64,000 nucleotides of DNA from JAPLMW01 sp964619675 (lineage in GTDB: Bacteria > Planctomycetota > Phycisphaerae > Sedimentisphaerales > UBA12454), in the NCBI GenBank assembly GCA_964619675.1, contig CAZUEO010000009.1, positions 5,633 through 69,632 on the forward strand, in the 5' to 3' direction. The notes below the pieces were generated by a model. It saw nothing but the letters and a program-made list of their open reading frames with translations. It searched no databases and was not told where the DNA came from. Of this stretch, positions 8,560 through 17,106 are shown one piece after another (position 1 is the stretch's first letter; the number at the start of each line of letters is the position of its first letter). Made by a program: the position numbers and the translations under genes.

Positions 8560-9378
8560 ATGACTACGACATTCCAAAATGTCTTAGTAGCATTTGGTCT
8601 GACACTTTTTGCTGGACTTTCAACCGGCATTGGAAGTGCAATGGCCTTTTTTGCCAGAAGGACCAGTACCCGATTCCTCTCAACGTCACTGGGCTTCTCG
8701 GCAGGGGTTATGATTTATGTTTCCCTGATTGAAATATTTGCCAAGGCGAAAGCCGGCCTGGTTGCCGAACTGGGTCCTGTAAAAGGCTACTGGCTGACAG
8801 TCGCTTCGTTTTTTGCCGGTATTTTTGTGATAGCAGTTATTGACAAACTTATACCTGCTATCGACAATCCTCATGAATTTCGAGATGTTGAAAAACTTGA
8901 CGATACTGCCGCTGCAGATGAATATCGCAGTCTATACAGAATGGGATTGTTCACTGCACTTGCAATCGCAATACATAACTTTCCCGAAGGTCTTGCGACA
9001 TTCACCGCTGCACTAAAAGATATCCGAATCGGGATACCAATAGCCATTGCCATTGCTATTCACAATATACCAGAAGGTATTGCGGTATCCGTACCGATAT
9101 ATTATGCGACCGGCAGCAGAAAAAAAGCATTCTGGCTTTCGTTTCTTTCGGGCCTTGCCGAACCTGCAGGCGCCTTGCTGGGCTATATAATTCTTATACG
9201 TATTCTGAATGAAATAGTATGCAGCGCGTTATTTGCAGCGGTCGGCGGAATAATGGTATTTATCTCCATTGATGAGCTTCTGCCGGCAGCGGAAAAATAT
9301 GGTAAGCATCACTACGCCGCTTACGGTTTTATCGCGGGTATGATTGTAATGGCGCTAAGTTTATTAATGTTTATTTAG
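8560..9378 (+). CDS. zupT: ZIP-family zinc/divalent metal transporter (ZupT-like)
   Basis: Inner-membrane importer of Zn2+ and other divalent cations. The 272-aa protein has about eight membrane segments and both hallmark metal-site motifs: HNFPEG (139-144) and HNIPEG (168-173). Length and layout match bacterial ZupT. It starts 7 bases after the amidase and ends 6 bases before manA, so it sits within the same operon; it may feed zinc to the neighbouring zinc enzymes (amidase, ManA), which is inference only. Confidence 0.9.
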   Translation: MTTTFQNVLVAFGLTLFAGLSTGIGSAMAFFARRTSTRFLSTSLGFSAGVMIYVSLIEIFAKAKAGLVAELGPVKGYWLTVASFFAGIFVIAVIDKLIPAIDNPHEFRDVEKLDDTAAADEYRSLYRMGLFTALAIAIHNFPEGLATFTAALKDIRIGIPIAIAIAIHNIPEGIAVSVPIYYATGSRKKAFWLSFLSGLAEPAGALLGYIILIRILNEIVCSALFAAVGGIMVFISIDELLPAAEKYGKHHYAAYGFIAGMIVMALSLLMFI

Positions 9379-9384
9379 ATAAAA

Positions 9385-10329
9385 ATGAAATTTTATCCTC
9401 TGAAATTCAAGCCGATTTACAAGGAGCTTATATGGGGAGGTGATAAGCTGTATAAATCTTTCGGCAAAGATATTCCTGCGGGCAAAAAAATCGGTGAAAG
9501 CTGGGAGCTTGCCGATTTGCCGAATGACAAATCCGTTATTACAAACGGAGAATTTGACGGCAAAACAATTACGGAAATTTTACAAAAGTTTCCAGAGCAA
9601 ATTGCAGGAAAAAAAGATTATAAGCCCCCTTTCGGACTTCTTATAAAATTTATTGATGCTGCCGATGTCTTGAGTGTTCAGGTTCATCCCGATTCACAGG
9701 CGGTAAAAAGACTCAAAACAGGAACGCCTAAAACCGAGTGCTGGTATATCATAGACGCTGAAGCTAACACTTGTATTTACAAAGGGTTAAAGGCCGGAAC
9801 AACAAAAGAGCAATTTGCAGCAGCGATAAAGAACGGCAGTTGTACAGAGTTTCTTAATAAAGTGCCGGTGAAGCCCGGCCAGTGCCATTTTCTGCCTGCC
9901 GGCACTGTTCATGCTATAGGCGCGGGAATTTTAATAGCCGAGATTCAGACGCCTTCAGATACAACGTTCAGAGTTTTTGACTGGAACAGACTCCCAAATG
10001 GCAAACCTCGCCGGCTTCATATTGAGCAGGCTCTTGAAAGTATTAACTTCAACCAAAAAGCAGAAGACCTGCCGGTAAGCACCAACGGCAGACTTGTCGA
10101 TACCGGACTTTTCAAGGTTGATAAAATCACTGCACAAGCCGGCACACCAATCCCGATTTCTGAAGGGATAATGAAAGTAATTATATTTATCAAAGGCGAT
10201 GGACAGATAAAATCAGGTAATTTGCAGATGGTTGATTTTTCAAAGGGACAGACAATCCTGCTGCCGGCAGCATTTGAGGGTCAAATGCTTTTTGACGATT
10301 ACACCGAATGCCTGCAGGTTACCCTTTAA
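9385..10329 (+). CDS. manA: Mannose-6-phosphate isomerase, class I
   Basis: Zinc cupin enzyme interconverting fructose-6-P and mannose-6-P, supplying GDP-mannose for glycans. The 314-aa length is that of the short Bacillus-type class I. Zinc-site sequence includes H101 (VQVHPDSQ), E118 (TECWYI) and the later GTVHAIGAG histidine. It is the last gene of the run that began at hisC; an independent promoter follows at once. The link to the glycosyltransferase region 4 kb downstream is plausible but not shown. Confidence 0.92.
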   Translation: MKFYPLKFKPIYKELIWGGDKLYKSFGKDIPAGKKIGESWELADLPNDKSVITNGEFDGKTITEILQKFPEQIAGKKDYKPPFGLLIKFIDAADVLSVQVHPDSQAVKRLKTGTPKTECWYIIDAEANTCIYKGLKAGTTKEQFAAAIKNGSCTEFLNKVPVKPGQCHFLPAGTVHAIGAGILIAEIQTPSDTTFRVFDWNRLPNGKPRRLHIEQALESINFNQKAEDLPVSTNGRLVDTGLFKVDKITAQAGTPIPISEGIMKVIIFIKGDGQIKSGNLQMVDFSKGQTILLPAAFEGQMLFDDYTECLQVTL

Positions 10330-10330
10330 A

Positions 10331-10359
10331 TTGACAGTAGTATTAATCCCTGGTACAAT
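10331..10359 (+). promoter_or_regulatory. Strong sigma70-type promoter, leaderless start of NusG-like gene
   Basis: TTGACA (10331-10336), 17-bp spacer, TACAAT (10354-10359). Only six bases separate the -10 box from the ATG at 10366, so the first transcribed base should be the A of the start codon. There is no Shine-Dalgarno sequence. Confidence 0.75.
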
Positions 10360-10365
10360 ATACGT

Positions 10366-10920
10366 ATGCTGAAACCGGAAGAAAATCCGCCGATGGTATG
10401 GCCTGCTGATTCGAGTGTAAAAGACTTCCAGGGCATCTGGTGGGTCGCGCATACCAAAAGCAGAAATGAAAAGGCTCTTGCGTGGCAGATGCAGAAAAAA
10501 AATATCAGCTATTTTCTGCCGCTGACAGAGAAAGTGTACAGGAAAAGTCGAAGGGTATTTCGCTCAATGCTGCCGCTGTTTGGCGGATATGTTTTTTTCT
10601 GCGGCGATGAGTCCGACAGACTGGAAGTGCTCAAAACAAACCGCGTTGCGGGCCTTCTGGAAGTAAAAGACCAGCAGCATCTGGCAGCGGAGCTTTTGCC
10701 GATTGAAAAGGTTCTTACAAGCGGAATAAATCTTGCACCGTATACCTACATCAAAGCAGGTCAGCAATGCAAGGTCATAGCAGGGCCTCTTATGGGAACG
10801 GAAGGATTGGTTGTCAGCGACCGGAATAAAACAAGACTCATTCTTCAGGTAGATATACTCGGCAAAGCTACCTGTCTTGAAATAGATTCCACATTGCTTG
10901 AGGTCATTGGCGGAGATTGA
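10366..10920 (+). CDS. NusG/RfaH-family transcription elongation factor
   Basis: 184 aa. The N-terminal NGN domain (about 22-120) begins with GIWWVAHTKSRNEKALA and has the family's LFGGYVFF segment; a short KOW-type beta domain follows (about 125-180, KVIAGPLMGTEGLVV). Specialised NusG paralogues (RfaH, UpxY, LoaP) prevent early termination in long polysaccharide operons. The gene sits about 4 kb before a 15-kb glycan region, so it may serve it; the general nusG normally lies beside rplK, which is absent here. It has its own leaderless promoter. Confidence 0.85.
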   Translation: MLKPEENPPMVWPADSSVKDFQGIWWVAHTKSRNEKALAWQMQKKNISYFLPLTEKVYRKSRRVFRSMLPLFGGYVFFCGDESDRLEVLKTNRVAGLLEVKDQQHLAAELLPIEKVLTSGINLAPYTYIKAGQQCKVIAGPLMGTEGLVVSDRNKTRLILQVDILGKATCLEIDSTLLEVIGGD

Positions 10921-10949
10921 TTTTAAAGGATTTTTACACGGAGGTGATT

Positions 10950-11315
10950 ATGAACTGGCTGCCCAAAATCGTCGCGGTTTTAATTGTAATTGATGCGATT
11001 ATAATACTGCTGCGTCCTTATTTTTTGAAAAAATATTTTCAGCTCCTCTGCCAGGGTTTGGCGATTTACCTTGACGCTGCTATCAAGGCATTGGTAGGGA
11101 TTGCTTTTCTGTTTGGCCTTTCAGACAAATGCAATGTTCCGGCTGTTATCATAGCTTTCGGCATTCTGGCACTGGCAGGAGCGGTTTTCATCGTCATTGT
11201 GCCGCAAAAAGCCAGAGCTGTGGCGGGCTGGTTTGCAGCTAAAAGCAATACGACTCTGCGGTTTTTCGCATTGATTTATCTGCTCATCGGTGCTCTTCTG
11301 GTATATTCAGCCTAA
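10950..11315 (+). CDS. Small four-helix membrane protein of unknown function
   Basis: The start is chosen at ATG 10950 because a near-perfect GGAGGTGA lies at 10940-10947; the frame is open back to 10917 but without a site. The 121-aa product has four hydrophobic segments (about 5-22, 40-58, 62-84, 100-119) and little else. I do not recognise a family. It follows the NusG-like gene by 29 bases and overlaps the 3' end of feoB on the opposite strand by 9 bases. Confidence 0.7.
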   Translation: MNWLPKIVAVLIVIDAIIILLRPYFLKKYFQLLCQGLAIYLDAAIKALVGIAFLFGLSDKCNVPAVIIAFGILALAGAVFIVIVPQKARAVAGWFAAKSNTTLRFFALIYLLIGALLVYSA

Positions 11316-13361
11316 TAAGAAACTTCCAACCTGATATACGATAAGGGTAACAATGTAAGCTAATGCAGTAAGGCCTGCCCATTGGAACAGCGCCCAGCCC
11401 CATCTGCCTGTTTCCGCCCGCGTAATTGCCAGAGTTGCGACACAGGGCGCGCTTATCAGGCAAAACAACATAATACAAAATGCCTGCAATGGTGTGTAAT
11501 CTTCCCTTAATTTCGCGCGAAGAACTGAAACGTCCTCATGCTCACTTATCGCATAGGTAATGCTCATCTGGGCAACAAATACTTCCTTGGCTGCAACAGC
11601 ACCAATAAGGGCAGTTACCACTTTTCGGTCAAAACCGAGCGGTTTAAAAACCGGCCCAAGAACAGTTGCCACTCTTCCAATTATTGAATACTCAAGTCTT
11701 TTCTGCCCGGCAATTTGAGATTTTATTTCCTTACCCGGCTTGGGAAAATTACCAGCAAACCATAAAATAATTGATATAACCAGAATAATTGTGCCGGCCT
11801 TTTTCAGATACAGCCAGCCTCTTTCCCACATATGAATCAGGACCGCCCGCAATGTCGGCATTCTGTATGGCGGCAGCTCCATCACAAACGGTACTGTTTC
11901 ACCCTTAAGCAGCGTGCTTCTTAAAATTTTTGCCGATATAACGGCAAGGGCAATGCCAATAAAATAAATCAGCAGCATTACCGCACCCCGCCACTTTAGA
12001 GCAAAAAATGCAGGTATAAAAAGTGCATAAATGGTTATTCTTGCTCCGCAACTGAACAGAGGTAATACCAATATCGTCGTGATTTTGTTCCTGCGGTTTT
12101 CAAGTATTCTGCAGGCCATAATGGCAGGTACAGTGCAACCGAAACCGATGAGCATCGGGATAAAGCTTTTCCCGTGCAACCCGATTTTGTGCATTATCCT
12201 GTCGGTAACAAATGCCGCCCTTGCCATATATCCGGTTCCTTCAAGAATTGCAATTGCCATAAAGAGCAAAAGAATATTAGGCAAAAAAATGACTATACTC
12301 CCCACGCCGTCTATAATACCATCGGTAAGCAGCGACCTGACAAGACTTTCCTGGCCGGCAGGCCACAGGCCGGCGACAAATCTCGAAAGCAGGCCGAAAA
12401 GATATTCAAGAGCAGCCATCGGGTATTTGCCGATTCTGAAAGTAAGGTCAAAAACTATATACATCAGAATAATAAAAATCGGCAATCCAAAGATTCTGTG
12501 CGTAATTACCACATCAATCATATCGCTTCGGCTGTGTCTGATTTCAATGGTGTTTTTTACCGCTTCCTGACAGGCACCGGAAATAAAGCCATACCTTCTG
12601 TCGGCAATTATAATTTCCGGTTCTTCGCCAAAAATGGTCCGGAGGTGTTTAATGCTGTCCTGGACGGTACCAGGAATTTCAGAATCCTGAATTTCTTTTA
12701 TGATTTCTTCATCCTGTTCAAGAAGTTTTATAGCGACCCATCTGCCGTTATATCTTTCCAGAAGTTTTTTTTCTGCCTGCAGCTTTTGCACTAATTTTTC
12801 AAGTTCATCTTCAATTTCTTTGCCGTATTTAATCCTGACAGCGAAATTATTTTGCTGTTGCGATGTCTCGACTACCGCTTTAAGCAATTCATCTATACCT
12901 TGCTGTTTATTTCCTACGGTTTGGACGATTCTTGTGCCAAGCAGAATTGAAAGTTTCCCGATATCAAAAACAAGCCCCCTGCGATTGGCGATATCGCTCA
13001 TATTAAAGGCAAGAACCAGCGGCACATTAAGCTCCAGAAGCTGGACGGCAAGATAGAGACTTCTTTCGACATTCGAGGCATCGATAACATCGACCACAAC
13101 ATCAGGCTTTTGTTCAACAATAAAATTTCTTGCCACAAGCTCTTCATCTGAGTACGCGGTAAGGCTGTAGGTTCCCGGCAGGTCAATAACCTCCAGTTCG
13201 CAGCCTTGATAAAAGCACTTGCCCTGTTTTTTTTCAACGGTAACGCCGGGCCAGTTGCCGACATGCTGGCGCATACCGGTAAGCGAATTGAAAATAGTCG
13301 TTTTCCCGCTGTTTGGATTGCCGGCAAGTGCAACGGTAATTTTTTTCGCCGCTTCAGTCAA
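11307..13361 (-). CDS. feoB: Ferrous iron transport protein B
   Basis: GTP-dependent Fe2+ importer of the inner membrane. The 684-aa protein has an N-terminal G domain (G1 GNPNSGKT at 14-21, G3 DLPG at 60-63, G4 NMSD near 119) followed by a helical spacer domain and about eight to ten membrane segments with the Gate motifs. It is slightly shorter than E. coli FeoB. It lies 8 bases downstream of feoA, in an operon with a DtxR-type regulator whose promoter carries a palindromic operator. The G domain is cytoplasmic. Confidence 0.96.
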   Translation of the reverse strand: MTEAAKKITVALAGNPNSGKTTIFNSLTGMRQHVGNWPGVTVEKKQGKCFYQGCELEVIDLPGTYSLTAYSDEELVARNFIVEQKPDVVVDVIDASNVERSLYLAVQLLELNVPLVLAFNMSDIANRRGLVFDIGKLSILLGTRIVQTVGNKQQGIDELLKAVVETSQQQNNFAVRIKYGKEIEDELEKLVQKLQAEKKLLERYNGRWVAIKLLEQDEEIIKEIQDSEIPGTVQDSIKHLRTIFGEEPEIIIADRRYGFISGACQEAVKNTIEIRHSRSDMIDVVITHRIFGLPIFIILMYIVFDLTFRIGKYPMAALEYLFGLLSRFVAGLWPAGQESLVRSLLTDGIIDGVGSIVIFLPNILLLFMAIAILEGTGYMARAAFVTDRIMHKIGLHGKSFIPMLIGFGCTVPAIMACRILENRRNKITTILVLPLFSCGARITIYALFIPAFFALKWRGAVMLLIYFIGIALAVISAKILRSTLLKGETVPFVMELPPYRMPTLRAVLIHMWERGWLYLKKAGTIILVISIILWFAGNFPKPGKEIKSQIAGQKRLEYSIIGRVATVLGPVFKPLGFDRKVVTALIGAVAAKEVFVAQMSITYAISEHEDVSVLRAKLREDYTPLQAFCIMLFCLISAPCVATLAITRAETGRWGWALFQWAGLTALAYIVTLIVYQVGSFLLG

Positions 13362-13369
13362 AGGTGCTG

Positions 13370-13621
13370 CTAACCCCCTGTCGGTTTCACAAAAATCTTG
13401 GCTGCCATACCCTTGCCGAGAATTATTCGAGCGCCTTTTAAATCAATCACGAAAGGCCCGGGGTGACCGTTATTAACTATTCTAAACTGGACACCGGGCA
13501 AAAGCCCCATTGCGGCAAGTCTTGCCTTCAACCCCCTGCCGGCTTCGATTCTTAATAATCGAACTTGTGTGCCGCTGGCTGCCTTTCTCAATGAAATCTG
13601 TGCTTGAACAACCATAGTCAA
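13370..13621 (-). CDS. feoA: Ferrous iron transport protein A
   Basis: 83-aa SH3-like FeoA, a small cytoplasmic partner of FeoB. It shows the family pattern with GTQVRLLRIEAGRGLKARLAAMGLLPG and a C-terminal GARIILGKGMAAKI. Its start overlaps the stop of the regulator gene by 4 bases (13618-13621), and feoB follows 8 bases later, so all three genes are probably one transcript. Confidence 0.92.
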   Translation of the reverse strand: MTMVVQAQISLRKAASGTQVRLLRIEAGRGLKARLAAMGLLPGVQFRIVNNGHPGPFVIDLKGARIILGKGMAAKIFVKPTGG

Positions 13622-14070
13622 ACGCCTTTTGCCCTGCAGAACTTCTGAAACTCGGCTGCTATATCGGCGCCTTTTTTGCTGTATTTTTCAGAAAATTCCG
13701 TGAAATTTAATAGTTTTGAAATAACAACAGGCCCTAAAGCGTGTTCAGCTCGACAGGCAGCCTGTTCTGCGGCCTGCTGCTGGACACCGAGAACATTCAC
13801 AAAAAAAGATTCGATAATAGTATGCCTGCCGGCAACTGCCTTGGCCTCTTTTCCGCCTTGTTCTGTCAAAGTAACAAAACCATAAGGCTTGTAATTTACT
13901 AACCCCTTGCTGTACAAAAGCTTAAGCGCACCGGTAACCGAAGCTCTCGATACCTGCAAACTGCGGGCAATATCTCTGCTTCTGGCTACTTTAAAATCCC
14001 TGGTTAGATTGTATATAGCCTCAAGATAATCTTCCAGCGATGCACTTAATTTCTTCTTAATGGATGTCAT
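13618..14070 (-). CDS. DtxR/MntR-family metal-responsive repressor
   Basis: 150 aa from ATG 14070. Winged helix-turn-helix at about 10-70 (LEDYLEAIYNL...SRDIARSLQVSRASVTGALKLLYSKGLVNY), then the metal-binding/dimerisation domain (E and H residues in HTIIESFFVNVLG, CRAEHALGP). No SH3 domain, so it is of the short MntR/IdeR-core type. An upstream in-frame ATG at 14109 exists but lies before the predicted transcription start (about 14086), so it was not used. Being first in the feo operon, with an operator over its own promoter, it is likely an iron-sensing autorepressor. Confidence 0.88.
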   Translation of the reverse strand: MTSIKKKLSASLEDYLEAIYNLTRDFKVARSRDIARSLQVSRASVTGALKLLYSKGLVNYKPYGFVTLTEQGGKEAKAVAGRHTIIESFFVNVLGVQQQAAEQAACRAEHALGPVVISKLLNFTEFSEKYSKKGADIAAEFQKFCRAKGV

Positions 14071-14089
14071 AATCGACCTTTTAACTGTT

Positions 14090-14121
14090 ACTAATATAGT
14101 TAGTTGCACCTAACTTGTCAA
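14090..14121 (-). promoter_or_regulatory. feo operon promoter with overlapping DtxR-type operators
   Basis: On the minus strand: TTGACA (14121-14116), 17-bp spacer, TATATT (14098-14093). The spacer is almost filled by an inverted repeat, AGTTAG-N6-CTAACT (14098-14115), palindromic at 16 of 18 positions. A second inverted repeat, ACTAA-N5-TTAGT (14090-14104), overlaps it and the -10 box. Binding at either would block RNA polymerase. The leader is about 16 nt with AAGG as ribosome binding site. Confidence 0.75.
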
Positions 14122-14199
14122 ATGCTTTTTATTTTATTAAGCCCTTTACAGACAATAACAAATGCGTAAAATCTTCACAGACAGGTCTTTACGTTTTTA

Positions 14200-14229
14200 T
14201 TGTCTTTTTTTAGAATACTCCGATATAAT
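14200..14229 (+). promoter_or_regulatory. Candidate promoter of the first glycan operon
   Basis: TTGTCT (14200-14205), 18-bp spacer, TATAAT (14224-14229), 40 bases before the ATG of the glycosyltransferase gene at 14270. It is divergent from the feo promoter; the two are separated by about 80 bp. Confidence 0.5.
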
Positions 14230-14269
14230 TTAGTGTTCCATAAAAACATACAATTGGAAGAATAACTAT

Positions 14270-15244
14270 ATGCGAAACAATCTGGAAATATCGGTAGTTA
14301 TCCCGGTTTTTGACGAGCAGGAGAATCTGGAAAATATATATCAGCAGGTTTCGGATTCCCTGCAAAACAAGTACTCATTTGAGATAATATTCATAGATGA
14401 CGGCAGCACAGATGGCAGTCGAAAAGTTCTTGAGAAGATACACCTTAAAGACTCAAAAGTGAAAGTAATAATATTCCGCCGAAATTTCGGTCAGACTGCG
14501 GCGATGAGCGCAGGTTTCGACCACGCGAAAGGCCAGATAATAGTTCCGCTCGATGCCGATGGCCAGAATGACCCTGCGGATATTCCGGCGCTGGTAGAGA
14601 GGCTAAAGGAAGGCTATGATATAGTAAGCGGCTGGCGAAAAGACCGAAAGGACAGAACCATCAGCAGAAAAATCCCGTCAGTAATGGCTAACTGGCTGAT
14701 TGGAAAAATGACCGGCGTTAAACTTCATGATTATGGATGCAGCCTTAAGGCATACAAACGCGAAGTACTTGAAACGATTAACTTATACGGCGAGATGCAC
14801 AGATTTATACCTGCAATTGCAAGCTGGTCAGGTGCAAGAATTACGGAAATGGTTGTAAATCATCGGCCAAGAGTTGCCGGCGTCGCAAAATACGGCCTTG
14901 AAAGGACAATGAAGGTATTTCTTGACCTTATGACGGTCAAGTTTTTAGGTTCTTATGCCACTAAACCCATATATATATTCGGCGGCTTGGGGGTTTTCAG
15001 CAGTATAGGCGCTATCATCTGCAGCTTTATCGTATTATATATGAAATTTATAAGCGAGGAACACCTTGGAATGAACCGCAACCCACTTCTGCTGCTTACG
15101 GCAATTCTTATAATCACGACCATTCAGCTTATACTTATGGGGCTGCTTGCAGAAATGATTGTAAGAACTTATCACGAATCTCAAAAACGACCGATATACG
15201 TGATTCGAGAAATCCTCGAGTCAGCCGTCGGAGACGGTAAATGA
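14270..15244 (+). CDS. Polyprenyl-phosphate glycosyltransferase, GT2 (DPM1/GtrB-like)
   Basis: Transfers a sugar from a nucleotide donor to undecaprenyl/polyprenyl phosphate on the cytoplasmic face. The 324-aa protein has a GT-A domain (1-230) with VVIPVFDEQENL, FIDDGSTDGS near 44-53 and the DxD motif in PLDADGQNDP, then two C-terminal membrane helices (about 235-260 and 270-300) typical of the GtrB/DPM group. It overlaps the next gene by 4 bases (ATGA). Such lipid-linked sugars are donors for GT39-type transferases, and the next gene encodes one. Confidence 0.9.
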   Translation: MRNNLEISVVIPVFDEQENLENIYQQVSDSLQNKYSFEIIFIDDGSTDGSRKVLEKIHLKDSKVKVIIFRRNFGQTAAMSAGFDHAKGQIIVPLDADGQNDPADIPALVERLKEGYDIVSGWRKDRKDRTISRKIPSVMANWLIGKMTGVKLHDYGCSLKAYKREVLETINLYGEMHRFIPAIASWSGARITEMVVNHRPRVAGVAKYGLERTMKVFLDLMTVKFLGSYATKPIYIFGGLGVFSSIGAIICSFIVLYMKFISEEHLGMNRNPLLLLTAILIITTIQLILMGLLAEMIVRTYHESQKRPIYVIREILESAVGDGK

Positions 15245-17106
15245 CAATGGGCAGGGTAAAGGGCAGACCGGTGCATAAAGATAAGAAACCGGCTGCAGTA
15301 ACAGGCAAATCCGGCTCGGAGCTGACTGCAATTATCCTTGTTGCGATTCTTGCAGGAATACCATTTGGAATCGGCCGATATCTCGAGCTCAACTACCCTG
15401 ACCCATACGACAGCGCTGCTAATGTTTATTCTGCACAACATATCCTCAATGGGGCAAGAATCGGGATTGATGAAAAGCCAAGCGCTGCTCTGGGAACATT
15501 ATTAGTCAATATTTTAGGCGTTTGGCTACTGGGGTTCAGGGAATTAGGACCTAAACTGATTCAAATGATTTGTCAAGCAAGCGCTTTAATAGCAATGTAT
15601 ATTGCTCTGCGGAAACTGCTTGGCAAACTGCCGGCGGCTGTCAGTGTAATCGTTGCTTCAATTTATATCTCATCCCCTCTTATCGCCAAGTTCGGTAATG
15701 TCAAAGAGCAATATATGATAACTTGTATGGTAACGGCGATGAGTCTGTTTGTGCTCAGACAAACAGGTGGAAGCTGGTGGTACAGCTTTCTGGCCGGTGC
15801 CATTGTCAGTTGGGCACCCCTTTTCAAGGAGACAGGCTTATCCGCAATAGGAGCAATCGGGTTATTTGTAATACTGCAACCGATATTCCGTCACAGAACA
15901 TGGAAACAGACTGGGATTGATATTGCCCTGCTGCTGGCCGGTGCAACAGCAGCAATGGCACCCTTGTACGTCTGGATAATCGGATGGAAGGTTCAAATAT
16001 CATTACCGTATTCATTTGTGTGGGAGAATGTCAAAGGACTCCTACCAGGACACCAGGCATTGCCACAGGCGGACACTTATGTCTCGTCACTAAGGGCAAC
16101 GATACCTTTTTCCCAGCAGTGGCCGCGGGTACTTCGATTTTATCTCGCCTTGTGTCTGCCGGTCTCGCTGGCTCTTGGTTCAATCGCTGCAAGAATTGGA
16201 AAAATGGTATTAAATCCCTCGAAAAAATCCGAACCCGCAATTGTCGGACGCGATTATGACCGGTTCGTTCTGCTGTTTGCAATCTGGTGGATTCTTGATA
16301 TGGCTTTTGTCTGGATAAGCCCGGCCTCTTATGAGCAGTATTACCTGCCGTTAACCGCCTCCGGTGCAATGACAGGCGGTTATCTCATAGCCGTCTGGCG
16401 AGACAAACTTATCAGTGCAGTATTCAAAACCAAATGGGTTATTACTGGAATCGGCAGTCTTATTCTGATGGTGATTATGTCCTGGCATATATTCTTCGGT
16501 CTGCCGAGAAGTCCGTACTCAGGTATAAAGTACCCTGCAAAACGAAACGGTTACGTTCAGCGATGGAATGAAGTCTGGCACCGCAAGCACGCGGGCTGGA
16601 AAGGGCCTTGGGAGATTGCGGGTGAGTATGTCCGCGACCATACACAGCCGAGCGATAAAATTTATGTATGGGGCTGGGTGCCGAGCATATATCTGTCGGC
16701 ACAAAGGTTCTGTCCTGCTCCCAAAGCCTTTGAAAGTGAAATGCACACACGACCTCCCGAGCAGCTCGAACAGATAATCGATGGACTGCTCGGCTACTTT
16801 AACAAAGAAATGCCCAAATATATCGTGGACAGCAGAAAACAGCATTTGCCGCTGGACCGGCTTAAATTCGAGCTTTGGCCTATTGTAAACTATTCCAGCC
16901 GAGGACAACCGCAGTTTTTACAGCTTGACCCGCAAATAGTGGCCGAATTTGAAAGGCAATGGGAGCAGATAACACGGGACAGATTTGGAAACGATGAGGC
17001 TCGTAGATTCGAGATTATGGGCAAATTCAGAAAATTCATTAGAGAAAATTACGATATAGTCCAGATGTTCGGCAATTGTGTTGTTTTCAAACTGAAGAAA
17101 AAATAA
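15241..17106 (+). CDS. GT39/ArnT-like integral membrane glycosyltransferase
   Basis: 621 aa with about ten to eleven membrane helices and a large C-terminal soluble part (about 430-620). The first periplasmic loop carries the acidic motif YPDPYDSAAN, the position of catalytic Asp in PMT/ArnT-type transferases that use polyprenyl-phosphate sugars. The acceptor is unknown. It overlaps the GT2 gene by 4 bases and the GT4 gene follows without a gap, so the three are one operon. It could equally be an uncharacterised DUF2029/YfhO-type transferase. Confidence 0.7.
   Translation: MTMGRVKGRPVHKDKKPAAVTGKSGSELTAIILVAILAGIPFGIGRYLELNYPDPYDSAANVYSAQHILNGARIGIDEKPSAALGTLLVNILGVWLLGFRELGPKLIQMICQASALIAMYIALRKLLGKLPAAVSVIVASIYISSPLIAKFGNVKEQYMITCMVTAMSLFVLRQTGGSWWYSFLAGAIVSWAPLFKETGLSAIGAIGLFVILQPIFRHRTWKQTGIDIALLLAGATAAMAPLYVWIIGWKVQISLPYSFVWENVKGLLPGHQALPQADTYVSSLRATIPFSQQWPRVLRFYLALCLPVSLALGSIAARIGKMVLNPSKKSEPAIVGRDYDRFVLLFAIWWILDMAFVWISPASYEQYYLPLTASGAMTGGYLIAVWRDKLISAVFKTKWVITGIGSLILMVIMSWHIFFGLPRSPYSGIKYPAKRNGYVQRWNEVWHRKHAGWKGPWEIAGEYVRDHTQPSDKIYVWGWVPSIYLSAQRFCPAPKAFESEMHTRPPEQLEQIIDGLLGYFNKEMPKYIVDSRKQHLPLDRLKFELWPIVNYSSRGQPQFLQLDPQIVAEFERQWEQITRDRFGNDEARRFEIMGKFRKFIRENYDIVQMFGNCVVFKLKKK

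Noticed and set aside
14071..14109. Upstream start of the DtxR-type regulator
   Set aside because: The ATG at 14109 lies before the predicted transcription start at about 14086.
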